Counted from the first letter of the stretch, positions 11,716 to 23,600 are shown. The stretch is 64,000 bases of DNA from Brachynemurus nebulosus (GCA_035578155.1 JAPWDM010000008.1:21600598-21664597); one strand, 5' to 3'. The notes: generated by a model not told the origin, from the letters alone. Numbers and translations are program-made.

Positions 11716-12000
11716 AACATTTGATCAATCAGACTATAACATTGACTAAACATTTTGAAAATATATAAAAAAATTATTTAAGAAATCCATTGAATTCATT
11801 TTAGATTTTTACTTGCTCTTTGTACATATTATGTAATATATTAAGAAACAATAATAGAACAGTATTAATAGCAGAAAAGTTTTTTTTTTTGTTTTCATAA
11901 CGATATACTATGGAAATGTTTAAAAAAATATATCTGAATAATTTTGCTATAAATTATTAGAAATTATCCTGTTTCCTATTTTGTGTCTACCCCACAATTA
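11716..12000 (+). other. Decayed finger tail and duplicated 3' flank of copy 1
   Basis: Just after the stop, AAAACATTTGATCAATCAGAC matches the finger-derived sequence that follows copies 2-4, then much of the fossil is deleted. From about 11770 the sequence matches the shared 3' flank of copies 2-5 (TTACTTGCTCTTTGTACAT, then CCTATTTTGT and CACAATTA). No gene. Confidence 0.6.
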
Positions 12001-12458
12001 CATAAACATATAATAAAACTGTAAATCTGTCTCTGTCTGTCTGTCGGTCTGTTCACGCATCACGTAAAAACTACGGGACGGATTTTAATGAAATTTGGTG
12101 TGATGATAACTTACTACGTCGGTCAACATCTAAGATACTTTTTATTCCGGGAAAATGTTTCATTCCCACGGGAAAATGGAAAAACTATTTTGAGCATCTA
12201 CACACATTACGCCAATTTACATATTTCATAAAAAATTTCATAACTACAATAACAAAAATTGTAAATAAATTTTGTAGTTTGGAAATTTTTCTGAATTTTA
12301 AATCAAAAAAAATGTTGCTAATTGTGTACCGAAAAATACAATAAACACACAATTGTCAATTTGGAGACAATTTAATGCATTTTGTGTTACAAGAAACTAC
12401 AAATTGGGAAAAGAAACTACTCAACGTTTCGCGTGAACAACGTCACGGGTACGGCTAG
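12001..12458 (+). mobile_element. Helitron-like non-autonomous element 1
   Basis: Ends in CTAG followed by T, with a short hairpin (CGTGA ... TCACG) just upstream, the pattern of Helitron 3' ends. The interior (GGACGGATTTTAATGAAATT) matches the Helitron-like element at 51430-52133. Relative to the flank of copy 3 (CACAATTATATATAATATG), it sits between CACAATTA and T, as expected for insertion between A and T without target duplication. No Rep/helicase ORF. Confidence 0.65.
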
Positions 12459-12702
12459 TTATGTATATATAATAATTATGTAAACACCTAGGTTTGTTAC
12501 AGTGTTACGGATATGGTATTTTAGCCCTTTGCGCTTATAAAATAAAACATGTCCGAGGCATGACAATGTGGTTTTAGAGCTGCGACTATGATGACCGAAC
12601 TCAATATATTCAAAAAAGTGTCTAAAAATAAGAGGACATTCGTGTGCCTTACAAGGAGATGCACCGAGAGTGAAATTCGGGATTTTGATGAAACTTCGCT
12701 GG

Positions 12703-13374
12703 TGTATAGAATAGGCAAAAATAAGGAACCCGTATTTTTTTTTATCGGCCATCTTCCACGTTTAGGGGATGAAAGCAGCCCCTAAAGTTGGGGGGGGGGG
12801 GGTCAAATCATATTTCTTAAAATATCTCGAAAACTATAAGAGATAGAAGGAAACTTTAAATTGACGAAATGTTACTTTTCGAAAGACCTATTCATCTGTA
12901 TAGGTTAAACCAAGGCCGGGTTCATAAGAGGGGCTGGAGGGGTATAAAACGTATTTGCAATCAATAATAATGCAATATAATCTACCCTATTTTTTTCTTC
13001 CTTATATGGCCTGGATACCACACATATTTCGAAAAAATGCAAAAACACGTATTCCCTAATTTTTGGTGCTCTTTCTACTTATAATGGCAAAAATTTGATA
13101 CATTGAACCATTCAGGCTTTACAAGAAAATTTACCCCCATTTTCACCCCTCCAGCCCCTCTTATTAATCCGGTCCTGGTTTAACCTATACAGATCAATAG
13201 GTCTTTTAAAAAGTAACATTTCGTCAATTTAAAGTTTTCCTCTATCTCTTGTAGTTTCCGAGATATCTTAAGAAATACGATTTGCACCCCCAAATTTAGG
13301 GGCTGGTTTCACCACCTAAACGTGGAAGATGGCCGATAAAAAAAAATACGGGTCTCTTATTCCTTGTTAGATAC
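12703..13374. mobile_element. Foldback element with about 240-bp inverted arms
   Basis: The left arm (12703-12945) and right arm (about 13140-13374) are inverted copies. Both include CGTGGAAGATGGCCGATAAA, a G-rich or C-rich run, the segment around TTAACCTATACAG, and AGAGGGGCTGGAGG in the two orientations. The central 190 bp is unpaired. No ORF of note; transcripts would form a long hairpin. Superfamily not assigned. Confidence 0.7.
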
Positions 13375-13384
13375 AAAAGTGGTA

Positions 13385-14479
13385 CAGTACTTATTCTCAG
13401 ATGGAAACACTCCCAAATAGAAACGCGAGCTTCTATATCTTTGTTAGCTTTTGAATAGAATCCTCTGGAATCTTTTTCAATGTTCAACTCAGTTATAAAG
13501 TGAGTTTTTCGATCGTTTTTAAAATAAACTTAACAATTTTTATTTTTCATCGCATCATTTACATTGTATATTATCATAAAGTAATATTATATAATTCGCT
13601 GACGTCACTATATAAAATCGGAATCAGTGCCATTGGATATTCGCCGTATAAAGTAATTTAAACCACTGTTTTTCAACCTGTGGGTCGCGACCCCCTGGAG
13701 GGTCGCGAAGCCTTTTTAAGGGGGTCGCAGTTACTTTAAAAATAAAACCACTTTAGTTCAATTTATAATATTTAATGAAGAGAAGGTTAATAAAATTAAT
13801 GGTTACATTAATGTGGTAGTTTCATACTTTCCCGGGATAGAGTTTCAAAATTGCGGCTTATTTTCAATAACAGTAAATGATAAATCCCAATTTTAAATAA
13901 CTGTCGTCATATAGACACTTTTTCTCTGGTTTCGTTTATTACTCTCACTGGAACTTGAAATTGACGGTTGTGCATATCTTTCCAGAAACTTATCCATTTT
14001 CAATAATTACAATGAGTAGAGAATTTTGAATATTAGACAATAAAAAACAAGGCATTTCGATAAATTTAAACACTAACGCGAGTTCACAATTCAAAGAATT
14101 CAAATGGATTATCCTTGGAAGTGTTAAACGGCGACGACCGTCGCGCGTGCGCATGTCACTTTTTACGCCACGCGCGCGTTTAGAAGCTACTATAAGTCAT
14201 CAACTTCGATGTCGATACAAAAATTTGCCTGTTTCAATTCCTTAATTACGTATTTAATCGATGAGGGTGGGGAGCTGCGAAATATTTTTCCATACTAAGG
14301 GAGTCGCGCCATGAAAAAGGTTGAAAAACACTGATTAAAACTATAAGAGTTTATTTCATACATATGTAATTTCTATGTATTTCCTTATTATTAAATATCA
14401 GCAACCGACATTGATAATTCTCAAATGGAAACACTCACTTTCTCAGTCCCGACGTGTTTTTATTTGAGAATAAGTACTG
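13385..14479 (+). mobile_element. pogo-type MITE, family B, split by a hAT insertion
   Basis: TA-CAGTACTTATTCTCA at the left and its inverted repeat ending ACTG-TA at 14479. An uninterrupted relative is at 25258-25660 (403 bp). Removing the hAT at 13664-14333 plus one 8-bp duplication leaves 417 bp, matching in size. The TA target and CAGT/ACTG ends are those of pogo/Tigger elements. Confidence 0.75.
13664..14333 (-). mobile_element. hAT element with transposase N-terminus
   Basis: The ends are CACTGTTTTTCAACC and, inverted, CAGTGTTTTTCAACC. The flanks are ATTTAAAC (13656-13663) and ATTAAAAC (14334-14341), an 8-bp duplication with one mismatch. The empty site is preserved upstream of copy 3 (GTAATTTAAACTATAAG near 25513). 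On the minus strand from 13997 it encodes MDKFLERYAQPSISSSSES, then after a frame break YDDSYLKLGF, the start of a ZBED5-like hAT transposase. The rest of the transposase is missing. Confidence 0.85.
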
Positions 14480-14799
14480 TATTTACATTCTATTTTATCC
14501 GTTTTATCTTACTAGATTAGCTATATTCACATCAGTATTTTAAGAATATTAACGCCACGAGTGGTAAAAAAAGAAAACCTAATTACTGCCATTTTCCTGA
14601 CCAATTTTGTCAATTCTTCCCATATAAGCATATAACCCATATACAACTTCGGGTTCATATACATATATGACATATATGGTCCATAATATCTTCCATATTT
14701 CTGTGATCATTGATTAACAAATAATCTTCGATCTAACCTAACGTATAAAATTGTCAAAACTACAAAATTTAAAGCAATTTTTTCCAAGAACAAAATAAA
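14480..14799 (+). promoter_or_regulatory. Upstream region of zinc-finger copy 2
   Basis: Contains the block shared with copies 1 and 3 (GAGTGGTAAAAAAAGAAAAC near 14550) and, just before the start codon, AAAACTACAAAATTTAAAGC. In copies 3-5 this position reads CTATAAAATTTTAAA, a TATA-like sequence; copy 2 has TACAAAAT instead. No gene. Confidence 0.45.
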
Positions 14800-16350
14800 A
14801 TGGAAAACAAAGCGTCTACGTCAATGATCAATACACTTACTGTTAAAATAAAGGAAGAAGAAAATTTACACGATTTAAATAATCCATTTTCATCGGATCC
14901 TGTATATAATCAAAACGAAATAAAATTGGAATTGGAAAACGACGGTAATGAAAATAATACTGATGTAATAAACTTGACAAGTTTACGTACCCAAATGAAA
15001 TTAGAAAATGATGGAAACCATATTATGTTAAAAGAAAACAATGTTTTATTTGACGAAAGTCAAGAAAATTGTTTTTATCAAAATTTTTCTGAATCAAAAA
15101 TATCTACCGCATATCATGAATCTGAGCAAGATAATTTAAAGAGTTATGAAAAAACTGAAATCGGTGAAAGTTCATTTACGTCAGGCGCAAACCATTTGGA
15201 AAAACAAGAGAGTGAATATAATGGTAAAAAACCATTCAAATGTAATATATGTTTCAAAAAATTTTCTCAGTTACGTGTTTATAAAATACACAGAAGAATA
15301 CATACCGGAGAAAAACCGTACAAATGTAGTGTGTGTTTCAATACATTTTCTGATTCCAGAGTTTTAAGAAGACATGAAAGAGTACATTCAGGAGAAAAAC
15401 CGTACAAATGTAATATATGTAGTCGAACATTTTCCCAATCACACAGTTTGGAAAAACATAAACGAATACATACACGACAAAAACCGTACAAATGTGATAT
15501 ATGTTTTAAAGCATTTTCTCGGTCAAACTATTTACAAATACATGAAAGAATACACACCGGCGAAAAACCGTACAAATGTAAAATATGTTTTAAAAGATTT
15601 TCTTATTCGTCATCTTTAAGCGGACATAAAAGGCTACATACAGGCGAAAAACCGTACAAGTGTAACGTATGTTCTAATACATTTACTTTTTTATCAACTT
15701 TACGGCAACATGAAATGTTACATACCGGAGAAAAACCATTCAGTTGTAATATATGTAATAGAACATTTTCGAAATCAAGCATTTTGAGAGTACATGAAAG
15801 GATACACACAGGAGAAAAACCGTACAAATGTAATGTATGCTTTAAAACATTTAGTGATCCGTCAACTTTTAGGAAACATGACAGGACACATACTGGAAAG
15901 AAACCGTACAAATGTGATGTATGCTTCAAAACATTCAGTGATGCATCAACTTTAAGGAAACATAAAAGGGTACATACGGGAGAAAGACCGTACAAATGTA
16001 GTATATGTTTTAAAACATTTAATTATTATTTTGTTCTAAAAAGACATGAACGAATACATACAGGAATAAAACCATACCAATGTGATACATGTAGTAAGAC
16101 ATTTTCTGATTCAGGATATTTAAAAAAACATAAAATAATACATACAGGACAAAAACCGTACAAATGTGATATATGTTTTAAAACATTTTTTTGGTTAAAA
16201 AATTTACAAATACATGAAAGGATACACACAGAAGAAAAACCGTACAAATGTGATGTATGTTTTAAGACATTTTCACAGTTAGGCAGTTTAAAAAAGCATG
16301 AAAAAATCCACATTTGCGAAAATCCATTCCAATTTGATGATATGTTTTAA
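14800..16350 (+). CDS. C2H2 zinc-finger protein, array copy 2 (13 fingers)
   Basis: 516 residues in one exon, starting MENKASTSM. The N-terminal 140 residues are acidic, with IKEE, IKLE and MKLE motifs. Thirteen intact C2H2 fingers follow in one uninterrupted array with [12 protein letters not shown] linkers (two variant linkers, TRQKPY and TEEKPY). The C-terminus is CENPFQFDDMF, the only copy with Gln in this tail. The stop TAA overlaps an AATAAA hexamer (16349-16354). The 3' flank is split by a 3.5-kb transposon beginning 88 bp after the stop. A nuclear DNA-binding role is inferred from family; no effector domain is recognised. Confidence 0.94.
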   Translation: MENKASTSMINTLTVKIKEEENLHDLNNPFSSDPVYNQNEIKLELENDGNENNTDVINLTSLRTQMKLENDGNHIMLKENNVLFDESQENCFYQNFSESKISTAYHESEQDNLKSYEKTEIGESSFTSGANHLEKQESEYNGKKPFKCNICFKKFSQLRVYKIHRRIHTGEKPYKCSVCFNTFSDSRVLRRHERVHSGEKPYKCNICSRTFSQSHSLEKHKRIHTRQKPYKCDICFKAFSRSNYLQIHERIHTGEKPYKCKICFKRFSYSSSLSGHKRLHTGEKPYKCNVCSNTFTFLSTLRQHEMLHTGEKPFSCNICNRTFSKSSILRVHERIHTGEKPYKCNVCFKTFSDPSTFRKHDRTHTGKKPYKCDVCFKTFSDASTLRKHKRVHTGERPYKCSICFKTFNYYFVLKRHERIHTGIKPYQCDTCSKTFSDSGYLKKHKIIHTGQKPYKCDICFKTFFWLKNLQIHERIHTEEKPYKCDVCFKTFSQLGSLKKHEKIHICENPFQFDDMF

Positions 16351-16438
16351 TAAAACATTAGATCAATCAGACTATTAACCTATTAATTTGGAAACAGGAA
16401 AGAACTTATACATATAATGGAGAAAAACCTTTCAAATA
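16351..16438 (+). pseudogene. Fossil zinc-finger sequence, left half, after copy 2
   Basis: Reads AAAACATTAGATCAATCAGAC and then AATGGAGAAAAACCTTTCAAA, which translates as NGEKPFK, a finger linker. The finger continues at 19907 beyond the inserted transposon. It is the downstream remnant of the once-longer gene. Confidence 0.7.
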
Positions 16439-16680
16439 GGGTTGGGCGGGGTAAAAAAAGACATACAGTGAAACCTGCCAAGTTGGACACCTCTGTATAC
16501 TGGACACCTGCTCAAGTTGGACACTTTTCAATTGGCCTGGCGAAATTACATTGTTTTAAATGCATATTAATACTTATAAGTTGGACACCTCTATATGTTG
16601 GAAACCTGTCTAATTTGGACAGTTTTTTAAAATGATTTTTGATATTTTGACCTGTTTACGTTGGACATTCATGTATTTTA

Positions 16681-16790
16681 CACGTGACCGAAACACGTGT
16701 TAGTTATGTTATGACAGTTATAATAATTGAATTTTTACACGTGACCGAAACACGTGTTAGTTATGTCCTAAAAATATAAAAGCTCGGCAG
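16681..16790 (+). promoter_or_regulatory. Putative promoter of the pogo transposase
   Basis: Two copies of CACGTGACCGAAACACGTG lie 57 bp apart (16681 and 16738), each with CACGTG at both ends. A TATAAAAG box follows at 16775-16782. The transposase start codon is about 100 bp further on. CACGTG is an E-box, so a bHLH protein could act here; that is inference. Confidence 0.55.
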
Positions 16791-16880
16791 TCACAATGGT
16801 TATTACTTATTAGTCAATAATCAGCAGTGATTTCATGTGTACAGATCTCTTGAATATTTATTAGTTACAAATTTAGCACC

Positions 16881-18421
16881 ATGAGTTCGAAGCGAAAATG
16901 TTTAGTAGAATTGACCATTGAAAAGAAAAAAAATGTTATAGACTTAGTAGAGAATGGTGTTAGTTTAAGAAAGGCAGTCGACCAATTTGGAATTTCCAAA
17001 TCAACTGTTGGGAATATTTTGAAGTGTAAAGACGAAATTTTGAAAGCTTACGAAAAGAATTGCAGCGTCGAACGAAAACGAAAAATTCGTAAAACTGGTA
17101 ATGAAGCAATAAATCAAAAAGTTTATGACTTTTTTGTTAAGTGCTGTTCATCGAATCTTCCAGTATCCGGTCCTCTACTGCAAGAAAAAGCAAAAGCGAT
17201 AGCCTTAAAATTAGACATTAGTTTTCAAGCAAGTAATGGATGGTTAGAAAGTTTTCTAAATCGACATAATATTAAATTTAAAACTTTTTGTGGAGAGTCA
17301 GCATCAGCAGACTTAGAAGAGGCGGAAGAGTGGAAAAGAAAACTGGAAAATCTGTTGCAAGATTATGCGCCAGAAGATCGGTTTAATGCAGACGAAACTG
17401 GTCTTTTTTGTCTAATGATCAAGGTGCAAGGTGATCCAAAGGTGGTAAATTGTCTAAAGAACGGTTAACTGTTCTATTATGTACGAGTTCGGTCGGAGAA
17501 AAGTTAACGCCGTTAGTAATTGGGAAATCAGCACGTCCTCGAGCTTTTAAACAAATGAGATGTAAGGAGCTTCCCGTTATTTGGTGACACAATAAAAGGG
17601 CATGGATGACGACTGATATTTTTGAAAGTTGGTTATCAGATATTGACAGGCAAATGCGTAAGGCTGCTAGAAAAATTGTGATCATACTAGATAATGCTAC
17701 AAGTCATAAGATTATGAAATCGTTCGAGAATGTTAAACTTGTTTATTTACCGCCAAATCTAACATCGGAAATTCAGCCACTAGATCAAGGCGTGATTCGA
17801 ACAATGAAAGCTTATTACCGCAAAAGTTTGCTTATGTGTTTAGTTGCTAAATCTGAAATTTCTAACAACCACAAGGAATTTATCAACTCAGTCACGGTTT
17901 TGGATGCAATTCGATGGATCAGCGAAGCATGGCAAGCTGTATCTACGGAAACAATTGTTAAGTGTTTTAGACGAGCTGGTTTTAGTATTCCAAAAGCAAA
18001 TGAAGGGGATCATAATGAAGACCCTGATTCAGAACTTCGCGATGCAATTAAATTATTACCTCCAGAGTTTCAAAATCAGTTACAGACTGCTGAAGAAATG
18101 ATCGCCGCCGATGCCTACTTGGAGGTACACGATCATGTCTTCAATACACATCAAGACGTTCTTCAACATGTTTTACAACTAGACGAGGAACAAGAAATCG
18201 AAGAATCTAGTGACGAGTGCGAGAAAGTAGCGGAGAAACCAACAACCCCTGAAGAAGCTTTGAACGGTATAAATACCGCCATTAAGTATTTAACTGAAAA
18301 CCCATGCGAACTGTTAGAAGATTTATTCAAAATTCAAAGCAAATTAGAAAGCAAAATTTTCCTAAAAATTGTATCCAAACAAACTAAGATAAGTGATTTT
18401 TTTACGAAAGATAATGTTTAA
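16881..18421 (+). pseudogene. Tigger/pogo transposase (one frameshift, two nonsense codons)
   Basis: The first part, 16881-17468, starts MSSKRKC. It has a CENP-B N-type helix-turn-helix (EKKKNVIDLVENGVSLRKAV), a second CENP-B-type DNA-binding domain (about residues 75-140), and the first catalytic Asp in NADETGLF. The frame breaks in a T6 run (17404-17409). The other frame continues with [24 protein letters not shown] and IILDNATSH (second Asp), then YLPPNLTSEIQPLDQG (third Asp), to the TAA at 18419-18421. In that frame TGA codons occur just after the T6 run and in VIW-stop-HNKRAW near 17583. A protein of about 500 residues is implied, the normal Tigger size. Inactive as it stands. Confidence 0.88.
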
Positions 18422-19906
18422 ATATCTATAATATGTATGTATTACGATTGTTATTCGATAGTTTATTTCAATAAATATTGATACGTAGATGTGTGTATAT
18501 GTATTACTTTAAAAATAATTAATTTTGCATTATGTTCTAAATTAGTGTTAACCTTAAAATTACTAAGCGTAGATGCTTTTGGTATTTTGCATATGTTGGA
18601 CACCTGTTTATGTTGGACAGTTTTCGATTGCACCGCGGGTGTCCAACTTAAACACGTTCTACTGTACTTATATTAAACTCAACAGTGTTAAATTCAAGAA
18701 CTAAAAAATATTACAACAAAATACATTAGTATTTTAAGCTGTCTGGGCCAAAAAATTATTTTTTGGAACGGGCTTTATAATATAAAAAAATTTTCTCCCA
18801 AACTTCTGTTATTCATGAGAGAAGAACTTTCATTCCGCGACGATAAACTTTTTCAGTAAGTAAAAAATCTGATAAGATAGAGTGCTGTATTTTTTTCTTG
18901 TTATTCTACATGCTTTAGTAATGTAAAGTACAAAGTTTTATTTAAATGGTTCGACTGCTTGTAATTTTTTTTTTATATGTTAAAGAAAAAGAAAAAAGTG
19001 GGGTAAAAAAAAAACAAAACAAGGGGTTAACATTTAGAAAAATTAAAAATTATTGACAAGGGTTTTCATTTTAAAACTAGATAGTGGCATGTTTATGTAT
19101 ATTTTATGGATTAAAAAAATACTGATTCTTTAATAAAACAATTTTTTTGTTAGTGAGCAGACGATTTTCATGGATATCAATTTCAGTTCATTCGAAAATT
19201 TGTATTTTTGACCCATGAAAATTTATTTATGTTTTTATAATGTATAACTATGCTTTACTGCACGCATTTAGTATTTTTAACTCATTCATAGATTATTTTA
19301 ATTTATTTTTTTACTTTATGTAAAGTGGTGTAAAAAAAAAGACAGCCTCAAATTAGCATATTTGGTTTTTTAATGAGCTACAATAAATTTTGTGTTGTAC
19401 GTTTGTGAAATAAAAATTATTTTAATATTTAAAGTCCAAAGAAATTTCCTGTGAGTCAAGCTTTTGCATCAGTTAACTTTGTCTGACTTTTCTTACTGCT
19501 TAATCTTAGCTAAAGTTTTTGGTAAAATACGTAAAATTTAAATATATCTGTAAAATATTTTGTAGTAGAGATAAAGTTGTGAAATAAAAAGTGTTGTACT
19601 GCTAATTACCCAAGCTGTCTATTTTTTACCCTTCCAATCATGTACTTGCAGTATCCTATTAGTTAGAGGTCTGCCTTTTATTTACCCTCACTGTCTTTTT
19701 TTTACCCCACTTGGCGGGTAAAAAAAAGACAAGGTTTTTATTTTTTTTATAGATTTATGCCATTAGCTTGAGTGAAAAAATAGGCAAAATCTTAAAATAC
19801 AAACAATTTAACATCATACAGTATTTTTTTTGTCTAAAAATTCAAATATTTTCTACATGAAAAATAAAAAGATTTGATTTTGTCTTTTTTTTGCCCCGCC
19901 CATCCC

Positions 19907-20016
19907 TATAATATATTTCATAACATTTTCCCAGTCAAGGGCGTCAAGCAGTTTGAAAATACATAAAAAATTAAATCACTACATTGAGGTGTACTGTGGG
20001 CTGGATATTATGTATA
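19907..20016 (+). pseudogene. Fossil zinc-finger sequence, right half, after copy 2
   Basis: Resumes the finger interrupted at 16438. ACATTTTCCCAGTCAAG and then AGCAGTTTGAAAATACATAA decode as TFSQS and SSLKIHK, the helix part of a C2H2 finger, with a small duplication between them. Matches the fossil after copies 3-5. Confidence 0.7.
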
Positions 20017-20393
20017 CAGTAGACTCTCGTTAATTCAAACCTGCGATAATTCGAAACTCTATAATTCAAAAATATTACGAGTTCCCTACAAAATCTCTTT
20101 ATATTTCGAACATAAACAATACATTTCTATGCATTTGGTAATTCGAACGAACAAATCATTGCTGCGTAACAAAACGATGCGTTAATTCGAACTCATCGGC
20201 GTCAAACACTCGACAATTCAAAGTTGCAAAGAGAAAGAGACGGAAAGATTGTAAGTACATTTTGAGACAAGTTCAAGTTCATTCATGGCATATGCTTAAA
20301 AAATTAAAATTGTTACCTGCGATAATTCGAACCTCTCTATAATTCGTAATATTTTAAGAGTCCCTCGAGTTTCGAATTAACAAGAGTCGTCTG
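20017..20393. mobile_element. pogo-type MITE, family C, copy 1
   Basis: TA-CAGTAGACTCTCGTTAATTC at the left; the right end is ACAAGAGTCGTCTG-TA, its inverted match. Internal direct and inverted copies of ATAATTCGAA. A 5'-truncated copy is at 46955-47313. Non-coding. Confidence 0.8.
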
Positions 20394-20396
20394 TAT

Positions 20397-20549
20397 AATA
20401 ATAAAATTTTTCCCCTTCCGTGGTAGCAATTATTATATTTTATGCTACTGAAGATGGCTACAAAAGTAGCTGAAACCGATCTAGCGAATATTTTATATTT
20501 TTTGTGGGTCCTTAAGAGGAAAAACTTTATTATTATACATAAAAAATTA
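20397..20549 (+). repeat. Hammerhead-motif repeat, copy downstream of gene 2
   Basis: About 150 bp bounded by inverted AATAAAATTTTTCCCCTT and GAGGAAAAACTTTATTATT. The centre (20444-20485) has the hammerhead-like order GCTA, CTGAAGA, a GGCTAC/GTAGCT stem with AAAA loop, GAAA, CCGATC, TAGC. This copy has a C-A mismatch in the tiny stem III, so it is the most decayed of the complete ones. Confidence 0.55.
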
Positions 20550-20641
20550 TTTAAGAAAATCCATTGAATTTATTTTAGTTTTTTACTTGCTCTTTGTACA
20601 CATTATGTAACATATTAATATAATAAAACAATATTAAAAAC

Positions 20642-23600
20642 CAGGGCTAGGAAAAATGGTTCATAGAAACCATTTAAAATAGAAAATGGGAAATGGTTTC
20701 CAAAAATGCATATAAAATACAAAATGGAAAATGGTTTTGTTAAACATATTTAAAATAGAAAATGGAAAATAGCTATTTAAAATGGATTATAAAATGCAAA
20801 ATGCTTTTTTTACTTTAAACTTATTCTATAAATTTTTATTTTATAATGTTAATAAAAAAAGAAGTTAAAAAAATGTCAAACGTACTGACTAACTACTCAA
20901 AGGGCAGTCCTTTGAAAAAATTTTATAAAGTTAGCATGATATGAAAATGGAATTTAATTCTTGAAATATTGTTACTCAAAAATATTGTAAAATTTAATTC
21001 AGCCTTGACATAATCAAACCTTGACTACACTACAACTGCGACTTCTAAATTATGAAAATCATCTACTCGAAATACCAAAACATTTCTTATCGACGTGTCT
21101 TAAAGATAATAGCACACAACTTGAGTCAGAAAAATTTGACTTGAGAGAACTGCAGCTCTAGTAACAAATTTAACTCAAGTGACATTGTAACTCGAGTTAT
21201 AAAAAATTAGAGTCAATTAAATCAACTTACATTTAATTTACAATTTATTATACTGCGTTCAACTCAACTTCTATGATTAATATGAGTCATAAGTGTCATA
21301 CATATACACATAAATTTGAGTTTACATGCATTTTCATTTTAAATGCAAAATGGATTCAAATTTCCATTTTAAATACAAAATGGAAAATGGTTTGACCGAA
21401 CTTATTTAAAATAGAGAATGCAAAATACTATTTTGTATTTTAAATATGGGCATTTTCACGTCAATTCGACCAGTCTTAAAAGTAAAGTTCTCGGATTTTT
21501 TTCATATTCACTCTAATTTATCTACCAGTGGAGCTATGTCCAATTTTGATATTCATTTCTCAAAATTATTATCTAGGCTCGAGATATTTTGCTTCGAAAA
21601 TGGCGGTAATTAACACGTTTTTTTGCATCTCTTTTATAAAAAATTCTATATTTTCCAAACGAGAGATTTGAATTGGATGATGTTTTGTGGGTAAATTCAT
21701 GAAGCTCCATAGTACATTGCAACATAATAAAACTTGTTCTATATTGTACGGTTTTGTATATCTATGCACTCAAATTAGGTCAAATTTGGACAGCCCTGGC
21801 CAAAATCTCTAATGACTTAAATAGATGATTTTGGGTTCATTGTCTTCAGAATTTTATGCTCTTTCAAATTTTGCAAAGAAACTAATGTACTTTTACTGGT
21901 ATCAATGTAAAAATTAAGAAAAACCAAAACTATGTGTAATTATAGAGGGTTCATATACTGGCGGTGGAGGGTTAATTTGGGGGGTCCCAAAAGACTGAAA
22001 AATTGTAATATTGCAATTTCCGGCGAAAGTCGAAGTCAAAGAAAAAATTATCCTTTACAAAAGTTGTAGATCATGCAAAAATCTACAACTTTTGTAAAGA
22101 ACACTTTTTAACATAACCGCAAAATTTCGGAGAAAAATGCGAATTTTGTTGTTTTTCTTCTTTATTTCGTTTTATATTTCTCATTTCAACAAAAATAATT
22201 TAATTTTTACGGAACTTGGTGAAAGTATGCCTTTCTGGATCTTAAATAACCACAAGTTTTTCTGGATAAAAAAATTCAGAAGATTCCGTGATATTGATTT
22301 TTTTCAGTCCGGAAAACTTTTTTTCCAGAAAAGATTCTACTGAAAAAAATTTTGTTCTTAAATACAACTACTAATTTTGTTTATTTTACCAAAAAGTACT
22401 TGTCAAACCGAAAAAAATAAGCACTGGCAGAACTCAGTGCGATAATTTTTTTAAGTTCATCTTTTCATGAAAAAAGTTTTCCGAACTGAAAAAAATCAAT
22501 ATCACGAAAACTTCTAAATTTTTTTACTCAGAAAAACTTGTGGTTATTTAAGACCCAGAAAGGCATAATTTCACCAAGTTTCTTAAAAATTAAATTATTT
22601 TTATGGAAATGAGAAATATAAAACGAAATAAAGAAAAAAAACGACAAAATTCGCATTTTTCTCCGAAACTTTGAGGTTATGTTAAAAAGTGACCTTTACA
22701 AAAGTTGTAGATTTTTGCATGATCTATAAATTTTGTAAAGGATAATTTTTTTCTCTGACTTCGACTTTCGTCGGAAATTGCAATATTACAATTTTTCAGT
22801 CTTTTGGGACCCCCTAAATTAACCCTCCACCGCCCCTGCTCTGCATGTATTTTTTTTACGTTTAATATAAGCCTCTTTACCATTTACACTTATAAAAGTG
22901 TAGGTAGCAATTTCTTTTTCTCTATGTGTAATTTAGTTAGACTATTTTGGTTAAATATTTACTGTATAATGTTATATGTAGTATATGAACCCTCTATAAT
23001 TACACATAGTTTTGGTTTTTCTTAATTTTTACATTGATACCAGTAAAAGTCCATTAGTTTCTTTGCAAAATTTGAAAGAGCATAAAATTCTGAAGACAAT
23101 GAACCCAAAATCATCTATTTAAGTCATTAGAGATTTTGGCCAGGGCTGTCCAAATTTGACCTAATTTGAGTGCATAGATATACAAAACCGTACAATATAG
23201 AACAAGTTTTATTATGTTGCAATCATGTCCCTGTCACTCTCCATTTAGTCTATTATAAAAAAATGGACTGTTTTCTGACGTCGCTATAACTAATATACCA
23301 GATGGCGTTGATTTACTAGGGGATAAAATTAGAGTCGAGACATGAGGTTTAATAGTTCGCTATTTTTCATCTAAAATAAATTGGAAATAAATTAAATATT
23401 TAAAAAAATACTTTAATTCAACCTAGAAAGATTAATTAAATTAAAAAAATTTAATTCTTCTTTAACACATAACTTGGTGACGATACTTTTGTGCTCAATC
23501 ATATGGTAATTAATTTTGACATCTATTTGATGAAAAATGCTCACATGTCCCAACTCTATTTAGTATACCCCCTATACCATTAGCGCTACGTAGCAAACGT

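Larger units (their letters stand above)
16466..18664 (+). mobile_element. Tigger/pogo-type transposon
   Basis: 2199 bp, CAGT...ACTG ends flanked by TA (16464-16465 and 18665-18666), inserted 25 bp inside the outer element. Subterminal regions on both sides repeat the motif TTGGACACCT several times. The single transposase gene fills the middle. Confidence 0.9.
16439..19906. mobile_element. Unassigned TA-inserting element with GGGTTGGGCGGGGTAA ends, carrying a nested pogo
   Basis: The left end is GGGTTGGGCGGGGTAA(A6)GACA; the right end is its inverted match ending GCCCCGCCCATCCC. TA flanks both ends. The uninterrupted fossil-finger sequence after copies 3-5 shows the empty site. Without the nested pogo it is about 1.27 kb. 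The interior repeats the terminal motif several times in both directions (for example 19320-19340 and 19690-19735: GGGTAAAAAAAAGACA and its complement). No transposase of its own is seen. A second element with related ends is at 34036-35161. Confidence 0.75.
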
